From contig NZ_OY780933.1 of assembly GCF_963676065.1 (NCBI RefSeq), positions 1,352,001 through 1,416,000 of the forward strand: DNA of 64,000 bases. Direction: 5' to 3'. The notes beneath the pieces are model-generated. The model saw only the letters and a program-made list of their open reading frames with translations. It ran no database searches and was not told the origin of the DNA. This DNA is from Maridesulfovibrio sp. (GTDB lineage Bacteria; Desulfobacterota; Desulfovibrionia; Desulfovibrionales; Desulfovibrionaceae). Positions 1 through 7,551 of this stretch are shown here, piece after piece (positions within the stretch are counted from its first letter, which is position 1; every line of letters begins with the position of its first letter). Made by a program: the position numbers and the translations under genes.

Positions 1-822
1 TCTGTTGGAAAAACGGTATTCGACCGGTAATCCTTCAAAGCAACATAGGATGGAGGGATAGCTTTCAGGTGGAAGCCCGGAAAGAGAAAGCATACTGATA
101 TATTTATCGCCGATCTTTGGTTGAATTCCGCCATAAAGATCCTCGTTGCCGATAATTGCATCAAGGTACATGGGGGTATGCGGAAGAACTATGGGGTGGT
201 TGTCGCCTGTGATGCACCTAGTGAGCAGAGTCAGTAAAGGTGAGTATGTTTGAATATGATCAAATTCGTCTTTGACTGCTTCGTCCCTGAGACGAGCCAT
301 CTGCATGGCTGAAGATAAAGCGTCTTCAAGCTCATCAAGGGCTGATTTAAATTTGGAAAGATTTTTTTCAAGAGTGTTTGTCTGGACGGCATTTTCATAG
401 GCCATGCTACCCAGCTTTTCGGAAAAGAATTGCGGCTTATAGCTTACTACCAGAAAAGTTTCAGTGGAGTAGAACATTCCCGCAGCCTGAAACATGCGGC
501 GGCGTTCTTCTTCTATTAATTTAGTTACGCGATCAGGGAAAAAACTGGCACCGGCATGTGGATATGCCGTTGATGGTGAGCGAATAGCTTCAACATGGCA
601 CATCCAGCCGCTATCCAGAATCTTGAGAGCGTTGTTCACGGTATTGCTGACCGTGCTTAATTCGGCAGCAGTGCTCGAAGCCGTGTCTTTTGCCCTGAAT
701 TGCCAGCCGGCCATGAGTGAGCCGTCTTTGCAAAGGATTATTCCATTTTCAACCATGGCAGCATATGGCAGGAGGTCCGGAAGACCTTTGGCTTGGTCAC
801 GGTAGTCGTTTAATTTGATCAT
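1..822 (-). CDS. trbE: TrbE/VirB4-family conjugation ATPase, N-terminal part (runs off the window)
   Basis: This is the first 274 codons of a leftward gene that continues past position 1. The reading frame is open from an ATG at 822 and translates to a protein starting MIKLNDYRDQAKGLPDLLPY. The segment GSLMAGWQFRAKDTASS, the SGWMCHVEA stretch and the EEERRRMF motif match the N-terminal domain of TrbE/VirB4 proteins, the ATPases that energise pilus assembly and DNA transfer at the inner membrane. The Walker motifs lie further on, outside the window. It follows trbD by 11 bp and is last visible in the block traK-traL-traM-trbB-trbC-trbD-trbE, the gene order of RP4-type systems. The identification rests on remembered family sequence, and I am fairly sure of it. 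Confidence 0.85.
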   Translation of the reverse strand, partial: MIKLNDYRDQAKGLPDLLPYAAMVENGIILCKDGSLMAGWQFRAKDTASSTAAELSTVSNTVNNALKILDSGWMCHVEAIRSPSTAYPHAGASFFPDRVTKLIEEERRRMFQAAGMFYSTETFLVVSYKPQFFSEKLGSMAYENAVQTNTLEKNLSKFKSALDELEDALSSAMQMARLRDEAVKDEFDHIQTYSPLLTLLTRCITGDNHPIVLPHTPMYLDAIIGNEDLYGGIQPKIGDKYISMLSLSGLPPESYPSILCCFEGLPVEYRFSNR

Positions 823-833
823 GAAATATCTCT

Positions 834-1109
834 TTATTTACTAAATGGAGTTGATCGCGCAGGGTAATAAGCCTGCTGTTTTCTGTGTCGGAGCCAGACC
901 TGAAACATTTGAGGATCTTTTTTTGCCATATTTTGGAAAATGAAAAGCGAAGCGACCCAGAACACAACTCCGGTAATCCCTGAAATAATCGTTGTTCCCC
1001 CAACTCCCAGAACAATGGCGATGAGAGCGGACACCATAACCAGTTCTCTATCTCCGCCCATGACGAGAATTTTTCTGTTTAGGGATTCATGAATTACGAC
1101 TGTTCTCAC
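834..1109 (-). CDS. trbD: TrbD/VirB3-like type IV secretion membrane protein
   Basis: This 91-residue protein has the VirB3 layout: a short N-terminal segment with VVIHESLNRKILVMGGDRELV, two closely spaced membrane helices (about residues 25-60) and a basic C-terminal tail ending in RHRKQQAYYPARSTPFSK. The motif of a proline-poor start followed by L-N-x-x-x-L-x-x-G-x-x-R-E is characteristic of TrbD. VirB3 proteins work with VirB4 in the inner membrane and are needed for pilus assembly. It overlaps the end of trbC by 4 bp (ATG inside the stop region) and precedes trbE by 11 bp, so translational coupling is likely. Confidence 0.85.
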   Translation of the reverse strand: MRTVVIHESLNRKILVMGGDRELVMVSALIAIVLGVGGTTIISGITGVVFWVASLFIFQNMAKKDPQMFQVWLRHRKQQAYYPARSTPFSK

Positions 1110-1420
1110 AGAACTGCTCCAGTAAATGTCCAGGTGTTTTCAACTAGAGTAGAACCGAAAACTACGATGCAGATGGCAAGCACCACACCAAGCAGCAATT
1201 TTATCGGGCCGGTCATATCATCGTGGCGAAAGATCAAAGTCAGGCCGACACCTACGATTCCTCCTATCGACATGTATTTACCGACGGGGCCGGTAAAGAT
1301 GCCTACAAAGGTTTCAAACGGTGTGTTGAAGTCCGTGATGGATGTTGAAGCCTGCGCATAGTCAGGAATGAGCATCATGCCGGCTAAAGCCAACATCAGA
1401 AGTTTGTTAGTTCTTTTCAT
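1106..1420 (-). CDS. trbC: TrbC/VirB2-like conjugative pilin
   Basis: This 104-residue protein has an N-terminal signal peptide (MKRTNKLLMLALAGMMLIPDYAQAS, likely cleaved after AQA) and two hydrophobic segments separated by a short polar loop. That is the standard architecture of VirB2/TrbC pilins, which are processed and assembled into the transfer pilus. Its start overlaps the end of trbB by 14 bp and its end overlaps trbD by 4 bp, so it sits inside one tightly coupled operon. Family membership is clear from length, topology and position between trbB and trbD, although pilins vary strongly in sequence. Confidence 0.85.
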   Translation of the reverse strand: MKRTNKLLMLALAGMMLIPDYAQASTSITDFNTPFETFVGIFTGPVGKYMSIGGIVGVGLTLIFRHDDMTGPIKLLLGVVLAICIVVFGSTLVENTWTFTGAVL

Positions 1421-2381
1421 TGTAGATGTACTCCAGAATATATGTTTGGTTCAGAGCGTCGTATCCGCAAACAGAGGCTACTTCCGAAACGGTTCGCCCT
1501 GTCTTGGTGCGGCGAATAAAAATTACAAAGTCCACAGCCGATCCGATTAGATGTGGCATAGGTGACGTGGAAGCTTCCGAGATAAGCTGTTCAATGCGCA
1601 GGAGTCCTTCTGCCGCAGAGTTGGCGTGAACGGTAGCCACGCCCCCCGGGTGTCCTGTGTTCCAGCTTTTTAGTAGATCAAGTGCTTCTCCTCCTCGAAC
1701 CTCACCGACTAGTATCCGGTCCGGGCGAAGCCTCATTGTCGCCCGGACCAATGTCTGGATGGTGGTGCTGTGAGTGGATCGCAAGAGAAGAGTGTTGCGT
1801 GATTGGCTTTGGAGTTCAGCCGTATCTTCGATGATGATCAGCCTATCTACCGGGGCAAGTTCTGAAATGGATTTGATAATTCCGTTGACCAGTGTGGTCT
1901 TGCCTGAGCCGGTGCCGCCGACCACCACAATGTTTTTTTTCTGAGCTATGGCAGCCTTTATTGCGAACATTACCTCAGGAGTCATGATATTTGCTTCAAT
2001 ATATTGTTCCAAGGTAAAGATATGGCTAGCTTTCTTCCTGATAGTGAAAGAGGCCGCTTGCACAACAGGAGGGAACAGCCCTTCAAAACGGCCTCCATTA
2101 AGCGGAGCCGCTTTGGGAAGTTCTCCTTCGACAATAGGTGATTCCTTGTTGACGATTATATCGAGGGCACTTGCGACTAGTGAGACGATCATAGCCGTCT
2201 GAACGGAGGGGATCTGCCCCATTTCCTTCATCTCTTCGCCAATCTTTTCAATCCAGAGTTTCCCGTCGGGGTTAACCATGATTTCCACAACCCGCTCATC
2301 TTCCAGAGCTGAAACAATATTACTCCCCATGTTATGGAGCATATTGTTTACAAGACGGTCTTCCATCGTAAGTTCTTCCAT
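1407..2381 (-). CDS. trbB: TrbB/VirB11-family secretion ATPase
   Basis: This hexameric ATPase of the type IV secretion inner-membrane complex powers pilus assembly and substrate transfer. It is about 324 residues, the usual size for TrbB. Visible motifs are Walker A GGTGSGKT (near residue 155), the Asp-box IIIEDTAEL, Walker B-like RILVGEVRGGEAL and the His-box GGVATVHANSA. I chose the ATG at 2381 because its first base overlaps the stop of traM (TAATG) and a G-rich Shine-Dalgarno lies just upstream; a GTG four codons earlier is possible. It is coupled to traM upstream and trbC downstream. Confidence 0.92.
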   Translation of the reverse strand: MEELTMEDRLVNNMLHNMGSNIVSALEDERVVEIMVNPDGKLWIEKIGEEMKEMGQIPSVQTAMIVSLVASALDIIVNKESPIVEGELPKAAPLNGGRFEGLFPPVVQAASFTIRKKASHIFTLEQYIEANIMTPEVMFAIKAAIAQKKNIVVVGGTGSGKTTLVNGIIKSISELAPVDRLIIIEDTAELQSQSRNTLLLRSTHSTTIQTLVRATMRLRPDRILVGEVRGGEALDLLKSWNTGHPGGVATVHANSAAEGLLRIEQLISEASTSPMPHLIGSAVDFVIFIRRTKTGRTVSEVASVCGYDALNQTYILEYIYNEKN

Positions 2382-2794
2382 TATGCCCCCCACACAATTA
2401 CTGAGATTGAAACTGCTATGGAAAGGCCAAATAAGACGCCGGCAAGGACAGCCAATCCTCTCATCGAGCCAAGGAAGTTATTCATCTGTCCCTGATGTTC
2501 ATTGATGACGCTCAGGCAGTTTTCAATGTTTGCTTTGACGGCCTTACTCAAGAGGCTGTTGGTTGATTTGCGCACCTCCAGAGCAAAAGAGGAACCATGC
2601 TCTTCCATGTCTTTAGAGAGCTGCTGCTTGTGATTTTGCAGCAGCCGGTCATACTCATCCAAGGCGGCGCGATGCATGGTCACTGCAACGAGGATAGGGT
2701 CATCCTCATCGAGCAGCAGATTGTGCTCTTTTGCAATGAGATCGCGCACGCCCTGAATGGTGAGGGGGGCATTATTGGGAACTTGCTCAGACAT
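2381..2794 (-). CDS. traM: TraM-like conjugal transfer protein
   Basis: This 137-residue protein has a soluble N-terminal part with the motif EHNLLLDEDDPIL, a long helical and probably coiled-coil middle, and one C-terminal membrane helix (about residues 113-135). RP4 TraM has the same size, the same start (a conserved L-L-D-x-D-D-P) and a C-terminal hydrophobic stretch, and likewise follows traL. Its role is accessory to transfer and its biochemistry is not defined. It begins 9 bp after traL and ends in a TAATG overlap with trbB. The call rests on position plus the DDP motif. Confidence 0.75.
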   Translation of the reverse strand: MSEQVPNNAPLTIQGVRDLIAKEHNLLLDEDDPILVAVTMHRAALDEYDRLLQNHKQQLSKDMEEHGSSFALEVRKSTNSLLSKAVKANIENCLSVINEHQGQMNNFLGSMRGLAVLAGVLFGLSIAVSISVIVWGA

Positions 2795-2803
2795 AGCTGG
2801 TCC

Positions 2804-3523
2804 TTACATTCCGCAGGTCACGAGTTCTGTTTTCATTTCATTCCAGAACATTTTCAGACGCTGCCTGGTCATTATCGGCAGATCGCTATCCTGGGCTTCC
2901 TGAAAGGTTATTTTTGAGGTGAGCAGGTTTTCGAGATCCTTGCCGAACGTCTCTTTCTTTTTCTGGGGAATGCGGACCAGTGCTGCCAGACGGTCGACAT
3001 TGTTTTGGTAGACTTTGAATTCTTCAAAACTTTTACCTTTCATGACGATTTGTCCGAAAAAACGGTTCAACCAGACGTAAATGGGTACTTCAAATGTATT
3101 GATAATGGAGCGTAGCCCGTTCAAGGTGTCGGGAAGGGCTTGTCCCCCTGTAATTACGGAATGAATATTGACTTGGTGGCCGCTTTCATAAAGAAGCCCC
3201 AGAACATCATTGTCAGCCAGATAGCTTGCCAGCGGAACGAAAGTGGCGGCTCCGTTGTCGATTACCATTTCAGAGTCATCGGGCAGGGCCATCATAAGTT
3301 CAACGAGCTGATCAAAGCGTCTGGAGTCAATGTCGTTGTCATTCATAATATCCAGAGCGGTGACGTTGAATTTTTTGTAGCCGGCAAAAGTCGCATTTAC
3401 GGGGTCTGTGTCTACGCAGCAGACGTCCTTTCCGGATTCCAGAAAATGCTGGGTAAGAATGCTGGCGACCAAGCTTTTACCTACGCCGCCTTTTCCTTGA
3501 AGAATCATGTTGATTGTAGCCAT
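2804..3523 (-). CDS. traL: TraL-like ParA/MinD-family ATPase of conjugation
   Basis: This 239-residue deviant-Walker ATPase has the P-loop GKGGVGKS at residues 11-18, then CVDTDPVNATFAGY and VVIDNGA-like (MVIDNGAATFVPLASYL) motifs. The segments ITGGQALPDT, GKSFEEFK and IMTRQRLK match the TraL family of RP4-like plasmids closely, so this is TraL rather than a plasmid-partition ParA; no parB gene follows. TraL proteins are required at low level for IncP transfer, with an unclear mechanism. It lies 23 bp after traK and 9 bp before traM in the same operon. Confidence 0.88.
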   Translation of the reverse strand: MATINMILQGKGGVGKSLVASILTQHFLESGKDVCCVDTDPVNATFAGYKKFNVTALDIMNDNDIDSRRFDQLVELMMALPDDSEMVIDNGAATFVPLASYLADNDVLGLLYESGHQVNIHSVITGGQALPDTLNGLRSIINTFEVPIYVWLNRFFGQIVMKGKSFEEFKVYQNNVDRLAALVRIPQKKKETFGKDLENLLTSKITFQEAQDSDLPIMTRQRLKMFWNEMKTELVTCGM

Positions 3524-3546
3524 AGTTTCACTCCTTGTATTTGTTC

Positions 3547-3903
3547 TCAGACCAGATCTGTTTCAAGATCTTCCTGAGTCACTTTTTTCTTGAAAGAAAA
3601 TTTTGAATCATTATCAGACTGCCCTGCATGAGGACCGTCTCCACGGAGGGGTACAGGGAGTGCGGAGACGGTCCTTACAGCAGGAGTGCCTGTTATGGCC
3701 GGGGATGAGTTGCGAGATCTTAAGCTTTGCCCTGTATATGGATCGAAACGGCAGAAGTGGATGTATGTCATGGAAACTTTGCCTTCTCCATGAAGCTGCT
3801 CGTAAATGGCTTTTTTCGTGTAGCCTTGCTTAGTGAGTTCGCGAATTGTTTTTAGATTTGCTAAGAACTCTACGCGTGCGAAACCTTTATTCTTCTGGCT
3901 CAT
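3547..3903 (-). CDS. traK: TraK-like oriT-binding accessory protein
   Basis: This protein of about 118 residues has a predicted HTH-like helical N-terminal domain, containing FLANLKTIRELTKQGYTKKAIYEQL followed by GKVSMTYIHFCRF. That is the pattern of the TraK family, whose RP4 member binds and bends oriT DNA. The C-terminal half is low-complexity and basic. I chose the Met at 3903 because the upstream extension is the antisense of the XRE gene in another frame. The start overlaps the end of that regulator by 17 bp. No clear nick site or relaxase gene was found in the window; oriT could lie in the short gaps around 4112-4192 or 4712-4849. Confidence 0.72.
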   Translation of the reverse strand: MSQKNKGFARVEFLANLKTIRELTKQGYTKKAIYEQLHGEGKVSMTYIHFCRFDPYTGQSLRSRNSSPAITGTPAVRTVSALPVPLRGDGPHAGQSDNDSKFSFKKKVTQEDLETDLV

Positions 3904-4111
3904 TTGGCTGCTCTTCTTTATCAAAAATATCGGGGCGTAATTCGTGCAAAGGGATGCCCAGTACCTTATTGTATTTGTATGCGGCTTCAGCGGATATTTT
4001 CCTGTCGCCACTGCAGTGACGAGAGACCATATCGCGGCCATAACCGATCTTCCTTCCTACTTCAGCGTACGACATTTGTTTTTCATGAATGGTTTGCTTA
4101 AGCTTGTTCAT
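3887..4111 (-). CDS. Small XRE/Cro-family regulator heading the transfer operon
   Basis: This 74-residue single-domain HTH protein has helix-turn-helix residues about 13-35 (MSYAEVGRKIGYGRDMVSRH) and ends in an acidic tail. It overlaps traK and is first in the leftward tra/trb operon, so it is a good candidate for its autoregulator. Its recognition helix (GYGRDMVSR) resembles that of the divergent regulator at 4193 (GVGRDTVSR), and a palindromic operator candidate lies 8 bp upstream of its start at 4119-4136. The repressor function is inferred from this arrangement. Confidence 0.8.
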   Translation of the reverse strand: MNKLKQTIHEKQMSYAEVGRKIGYGRDMVSRHCSGDRKISAEAAYKYNKVLGIPLHELRPDIFDKEEQPNEPEE

Positions 4112-4116
4112 GGGAC

Positions 4117-4138
4117 TTTGTTGTCATGTGCCAACAAA
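4117..4138. promoter_or_regulatory. Palindromic operator between the divergent regulators
   Basis: The core TGTTGTCATGTGCCAACA at 4119-4136 is an inverted repeat (TGTTG..CAACA) extended by TT and AA on the sides. A half copy, TGTGACAACA, follows at 4160-4169. A second near-identical copy stands at 4775-4792 before the next gene. Its position between two divergent HTH genes makes it a likely operator for one or both regulators. Confidence 0.65.
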
Positions 4139-4192
4139 ATAGTCAACATAAAATAGGGGTGTGACAACAAAAAAATATATAGCTTATATTTT

Positions 4193-4711
4193 ATGAATAA
4201 AAAGTATGACCCCGAAGCTGCTAGAATATGGGGTGTTATCTTAAAGAGTATTAGAGAGTTGAGAAGCACTGGTGCTACCCTTGACGAAATAGGCAAGACG
4301 CTAGGAGTTGGTAGGGATACTGTGTCTCGCTGGCTGCGTGAGGAGCGTGGTGGAGAAAGGACTCCTGTTGCTGATGTTCTTAGGTATATGGGTGCATTGT
4401 CTATCCATCCGAAAGAGATTTTCGGTGAAGCTGCATATCCTCCTCCGTCTGCAATGGATTTGCATGTTGCCAAGATATTGAAAGGTACCGCTGAAGCTCA
4501 AGCCTGGTCTTACTCTGAGCTGGCTGAATCTTCCGATTTGGACTCGGATGAGTTGGTGAATGCACTTGAGGGAAATAGCTCCTTTTCTGCTGAATTGCTT
4601 TACAAACTTTGTAAAACTCTTTCTCAGGATTTGTCTGCTATCATTGAGCGTGCCGCTAAGTTGTCTGAGAACTCAACCGAAGTTGTGGCGCGTAAAAGAA
4701 TCGCTAGTTAG
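4193..4711 (+). CDS. HTH transcriptional regulator, divergent from the transfer operon
   Basis: This is a 172-residue protein with an N-terminal HTH (about residues 25-50, GATLDEIGKTLGVGRDTVSRW). The middle section (about residues 85-150) is repressor-like and reads as a second XRE fold, with YSELAESSDLDSDELVNALEG and FSAELLYKLCKTLSQDL. It stands 81 bp from the divergent XRE gene and shares a palindromic operator region with it. Together they resemble a two-repressor switch of a mobile element. It is inferred to control transfer and excision genes; no specific family name can be given. Confidence 0.75.
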   Translation: MNKKYDPEAARIWGVILKSIRELRSTGATLDEIGKTLGVGRDTVSRWLREERGGERTPVADVLRYMGALSIHPKEIFGEAAYPPPSAMDLHVAKILKGTAEAQAWSYSELAESSDLDSDELVNALEGNSSFSAELLYKLCKTLSQDLSAIIERAAKLSENSTEVVARKRIAS

Positions 4712-4774
4712 GCGAGGCCTTTTCAGGGTAAAAGATAATATTCTTTGGGTAAGTTTTTAAAATTTTGCTCAAAA

Positions 4775-4792
4775 TGTTGACATATGACAACA
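4775..4792. promoter_or_regulatory. Second copy of the 18-bp palindromic operator
   Basis: TGTTGACATATGACAACA matches the palindrome at 4119-4136 (consensus TGTTGNCATRTGNCAACA). It lies 57 bp upstream of the excisionase-like gene, at about the place expected for its promoter. The shared site suggests coordinated control of transfer and excision. Confidence 0.6.
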
Positions 4793-4849
4793 CGAAGTAG
4801 TATTGGTAGGCCTAGACAAATTACATCTATATTAATCTAGGTATTCACT

Positions 4850-5125
4850 ATGGCAACAATTAATTGGGAACGACCATTAACGGAACATGAGACCGCATTT
4901 AAAGATATGCTGATTGCTGGGCTTCCCCCTGTGATCGCACGGCATGATGTGGATAAATATACCGGAGGCTGGCTGTCTCCAAAGACCTTGCGAAATGATG
5001 ATAGCAGGATGGTTGGCCCACGAAGCCATTTCAAGAGCGGTAAGAAAATTCTCTATCGAAGCACAGATCTTGTGGAATACGGGATTCGGCGGTTTGGAGT
5101 TATTGAGAAGGAAATTTTGTTATAG
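4850..5125 (+). CDS. Excisionase-like (AlpA/MerR-type winged helix) DNA-binding protein
   Basis: This is a 91-residue protein. The segment YTGGWLSPKTLRNDDSR, followed by a basic stretch with KSGKKILYRSTDLVEYG, matches the pattern of small winged-helix excisionase and AlpA-like proteins (sheet, S/P-x-T-L helix, basic wing, then a hydrophobic Y-x-x-x-D-L helix). Such proteins act as recombination directionality factors or activators of the integrase. It is on its own transcript after the HTH regulator and carries the shared palindrome upstream. The integrase is 32 kb away at the right end. The assignment is by pattern only and a different small regulator is possible. Confidence 0.6.
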   Translation: MATINWERPLTEHETAFKDMLIAGLPPVIARHDVDKYTGGWLSPKTLRNDDSRMVGPRSHFKSGKKILYRSTDLVEYGIRRFGVIEKEILL

Positions 5126-5149
5126 CACTCCTCAGTAACCTGGTTGCGG

Positions 5150-6247
5150 TTAAAAGTTGTTGCTTATTGTCTGGCTCGGCTCAAAACCCATTTTCTCGGA
5201 TTCGTCGTGCTTGTTTTTTATTTTTCCAGCCTCAATAAGGTTAATCGTTTTTTCAAGCCATTGCTTGTGTCTTAGAAGATAATCTTGTGCTCTCACAAGT
5301 TCTGCCTTTTTGTTATGTAGCATCCGTGTGGCATCTTTATAAAAAAATCCTCCTGAAAAACGTTTATTCCAGGCTTTGACGACAATGTTGTAACAATCAG
5401 TAGTGATGATTTGGTCAATTGTGGTGGTTATTTTTACTCCCTGTGGGGGGTACTGAAAATAAGCTATGCGTCCAATTTTAAATATTTTTTTTAAATTAGA
5501 TCCTGAATTAATTGGTTTGGCTAATTTTAGCTCATTAAAATATTCTCTAACTCTTTTTTCTTTGGTGTCATTAACAGTGGTTTTGAATCTAAGATAGTGA
5601 ATGGATTTATCGCCATTGTTTGAAAGAGTAATATGAACATTAATAGATCTTGCGTAATTACCTACTTTGTCCTTTATGGGGGTTTCTGAGGTTTTTAACT
5701 TGATTTTTTTTGCATAGTTCTTTGAAACAGTAATAATTGCCTGTGCATCTTCGATTTTATTTTCTTGTTTTTTTATGTCGCTGATGCTGGATTTTGTTTT
5801 AACGAGTTTTTGCTGGAGCTGGGTGATTTTTTTGCTTCGCCATTCAGTTTCTTCTTTTGCCTTATTGGTTTGGTATGTTTTTTTTAATACTGTTGCACGT
5901 TTTCGCAAGTCATCAAAAGTGTAACCATCTAATGAGTTAAGGTTGTTTAAATATGTTTTGTTACCCCATTGAGCGTTCTGTTCACAAAGTGTGTAAACAT
6001 CTTGCAATGAACAACCTAATCTCATTGAAGATTGGGCAGTTAGAGTGATGTCTGTTTCGCTTTTTCCGTTGGTTAGAATTAAGCTGAAGTACTTAGCCAA
6101 CTCCTTTCTGTTGTCAGGATTAAGGCTGTCGAGCATTTTAATTATTGAGTCTCGGAAGTTTTTGTCCGAATCAGTTTCAATCTTTGGAGAACCGAAAAAG
6201 GCACAGCATAGGAATACAATAAATATAATGGGGAGAAATCTTTTCAT
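5150..6247 (-). CDS. Exported hypothetical protein with coiled coil
   Basis: This is a 365-residue protein of unknown function. It has a signal peptide or lipoprotein-like start (MKRFLPIIFIVFLCCAFFGSP, with Cys 14-15), a helical N-terminal domain (about 30-125), a charged coiled coil (about 125-165, rich in Lys and Gln) and a beta-rich domain (about 195-305, with NVHITLSNNGDKSIHYLRFKTT). The beta-rich part resembles the many periplasmic domains that follow conserved-residue-poor Ig or FxLYD folds. It ends in a lysine-rich helical tail. AT-rich codon use matches the neighbouring unknown genes. It is convergent with the excisionase-like gene. I do not recognise the family. Confidence 0.7.
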   Translation of the reverse strand: MKRFLPIIFIVFLCCAFFGSPKIETDSDKNFRDSIIKMLDSLNPDNRKELAKYFSLILTNGKSETDITLTAQSSMRLGCSLQDVYTLCEQNAQWGNKTYLNNLNSLDGYTFDDLRKRATVLKKTYQTNKAKEETEWRSKKITQLQQKLVKTKSSISDIKKQENKIEDAQAIITVSKNYAKKIKLKTSETPIKDKVGNYARSINVHITLSNNGDKSIHYLRFKTTVNDTKEKRVREYFNELKLAKPINSGSNLKKIFKIGRIAYFQYPPQGVKITTTIDQIITTDCYNIVVKAWNKRFSGGFFYKDATRMLHNKKAELVRAQDYLLRHKQWLEKTINLIEAGKIKNKHDESEKMGFEPSQTISNNF

Positions 6248-6331
6248 GTCAGCTCCTTGGATGGTGAGATTGAAGCTGTCTAGTTATATTTTTTATATTC
6301 GTTGATCAAGTACGCATGAGGCGAGAACAGA

Positions 6332-6625
6332 ATGAAATGCTTTATACATATAAAATCAAAGCTGCCACTTTGGTATCTTCTGGGAAATATTGCTTGGTGG
6401 CTAATCCTTTTTCCTGTCTGTATATACTATGCTATTGATTTTAATGGGTTTGACTCTTGGTTGGTCGCTGTACTTCTGGCCGCGTTGATTCCTATCGTTT
6501 CGTTGATAGGTTTTGTCAATTGGATTGATGAAGGTTTAGATAGAGGGTTTGGGACTGGCGACACCATATATGAATATAAAATTCAAAATTTAAAATTTCA
6601 TTTGCGTTGGCGTAGACGCAAATAA
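6332..6625 (+). CDS. Small hypothetical membrane protein
   Basis: This 97-residue protein has two predicted membrane helices (about residues 12-33 and 43-65) and a short basic C-terminus ending in RWRRRK, which by the positive-inside rule should be cytoplasmic. It starts 84 bp from the divergent exported protein and is followed after 17 bp by the next hypothetical gene, so the two may be co-transcribed. No family was recognised. Confidence 0.6.
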   Translation: MKCFIHIKSKLPLWYLLGNIAWWLILFPVCIYYAIDFNGFDSWLVAVLLAALIPIVSLIGFVNWIDEGLDRGFGTGDTIYEYKIQNLKFHLRWRRRK

Positions 6626-6642
6626 GACTCCAAATTATAAAA

Positions 6643-7110
6643 ATGGAACCTGTTTTTAGCATAATCTTACGCCAGCACAGATTCACGGCTCTAAAAATAT
6701 CTGTGTTTTCAGCTTTTCTTTTTGATGAGCTGGCCAGTGATGATCTTTACCGAGTTCTAGTCGGGCGGTCATGGGTCGGCGGTAAAAGACAGCAAGCTTC
6801 CTTTTATACTTACCCAGAAGTGATGGCTATGGTTGAAAGGTTGAGTGCTGAAGCTTTGGATCTTCCTTTAATTCAAGAAGTTTCTCCCGCAACTTTTCCC
6901 CAAAGAACAAGAGTAAGAGTTCATTTTGAAGATGACTTGAAGTCCTCTGAATTGTCTTTTACCTGCTCAACTCCTTTTCAGGATGAGAACAAGAATTGGT
7001 GTTCGTATGTAAGAGGTGTCCGGGAACCTGTGAAGCTTTGTAATTTGGAGCTGGTAGGTAATGAGGCAGATCCGGGGCCAAAGAGGAAAGATAGATGTCA
7101 GGAGGTATAA
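6643..7110 (+). CDS. Hypothetical protein
   Basis: This 155-residue protein is soluble and mixed alpha/beta by composition, with no signal peptide or obvious motif. It opens with MEPVFSIILRQHRF and has a segment RVRVHFEDDLKSSELSFTC. Codon use is similar to its neighbours. It sits between a small membrane protein and a coiled-coil protein in an apparent three-gene rightward cluster on the mobile element. The function is unknown. Confidence 0.55.
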   Translation: MEPVFSIILRQHRFTALKISVFSAFLFDELASDDLYRVLVGRSWVGGKRQQASFYTYPEVMAMVERLSAEALDLPLIQEVSPATFPQRTRVRVHFEDDLKSSELSFTCSTPFQDENKNWCSYVRGVREPVKLCNLELVGNEADPGPKRKDRCQEV

Positions 7111-7112
7111 AT

Positions 7113-7310
7113 ATGATCAAAGTGTTTTGTGGACAGATGCGCAATCCCCTTCAACATGCACAGGGCCGGATGGTTCAGGCTTTTGAGGCACTGGATAAAA
7201 TCGAGACTGAAGGCACTTCCTTTGAAGAGCGCATGCAGCTGATAGAACAGCTTAAGAACGATTTGGAGACAATCCAGATGGACATGGAGCGGGCTAAACT
7301 GCTGTTTTAA
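7113..7310 (+). CDS. Small coiled-coil hypothetical protein
   Basis: This protein of 65 residues starts at the ATG at 7113, preferred because GGAGG stands 8 bp upstream; an ATG at 7095 inside the previous gene is less likely. The sequence is almost entirely helical (FEERMQLIEQLKNDLETIQMDMERAKLL) with heptad spacing, which suggests oligomerisation. It is immediately followed by the structured RNA region at 7311. The function is unknown. Confidence 0.6.
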   Translation: MIKVFCGQMRNPLQHAQGRMVQAFEALDKIETEGTSFEERMQLIEQLKNDLETIQMDMERAKLLF

Positions 7311-7545
7311 GGAGACACGCCGTGTCGAGTAACGAGGAGCTGCCCCGGTAACACGGTCCTTTGTGAGTCTCTTCGGCTATTAAGTAAACCTTCGGTTCTA
7401 AGGGGCTGAAATCTATGTGGACCTTAAAGACAAAACATTATCAACCCTACTACCCCCGCTGAACCGGGGGGAATTATACGAATTGAGCACGTTTAAACCG
7501 CAACTGGTGCTGTTCGTGCCATAAACTAAATTTCCATAAAGGAGG
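7311..7545 (+). ncRNA. Structured RNA candidate, reminiscent of HEARO/omega RNA
   Basis: This gap between genes contains several perfect stems in order: CCGTGT (7320-7325) with ACACGG (7351-7356), GGTCC (7355-7359) with GGACC (7419-7423, sharing two bases with the first stem so the two may alternate), AACC with GGTT around TTC (7387-7397), CCCCCG (7453-7458) with CGGGGG (7465-7470), and GCACG (7487-7491) with CGTGC (7515-7519). It ends at a strong Shine-Dalgarno. The density of stems and GC-rich islands in an AT-rich element suggests a functional RNA. The overall look recalls omega RNAs that precede IscB/IsrB genes, but no such nuclease gene follows. The strand is assumed from its neighbours and the class is unproven. 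Confidence 0.45.
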
Positions 7546-7551
7546 CGAAGA

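Noticed and set aside
494..805. 103-codon rightward frame at the left edge
   Set aside because: It lies antisense to trbE, whose frame is open across the region and matches its family.
2804..3523. Plasmid partition ParA
   Set aside because: The DTDPVNATF and IMTRQRLK motifs and the traK/traM neighbours identify TraL, and no parB or parS follows.
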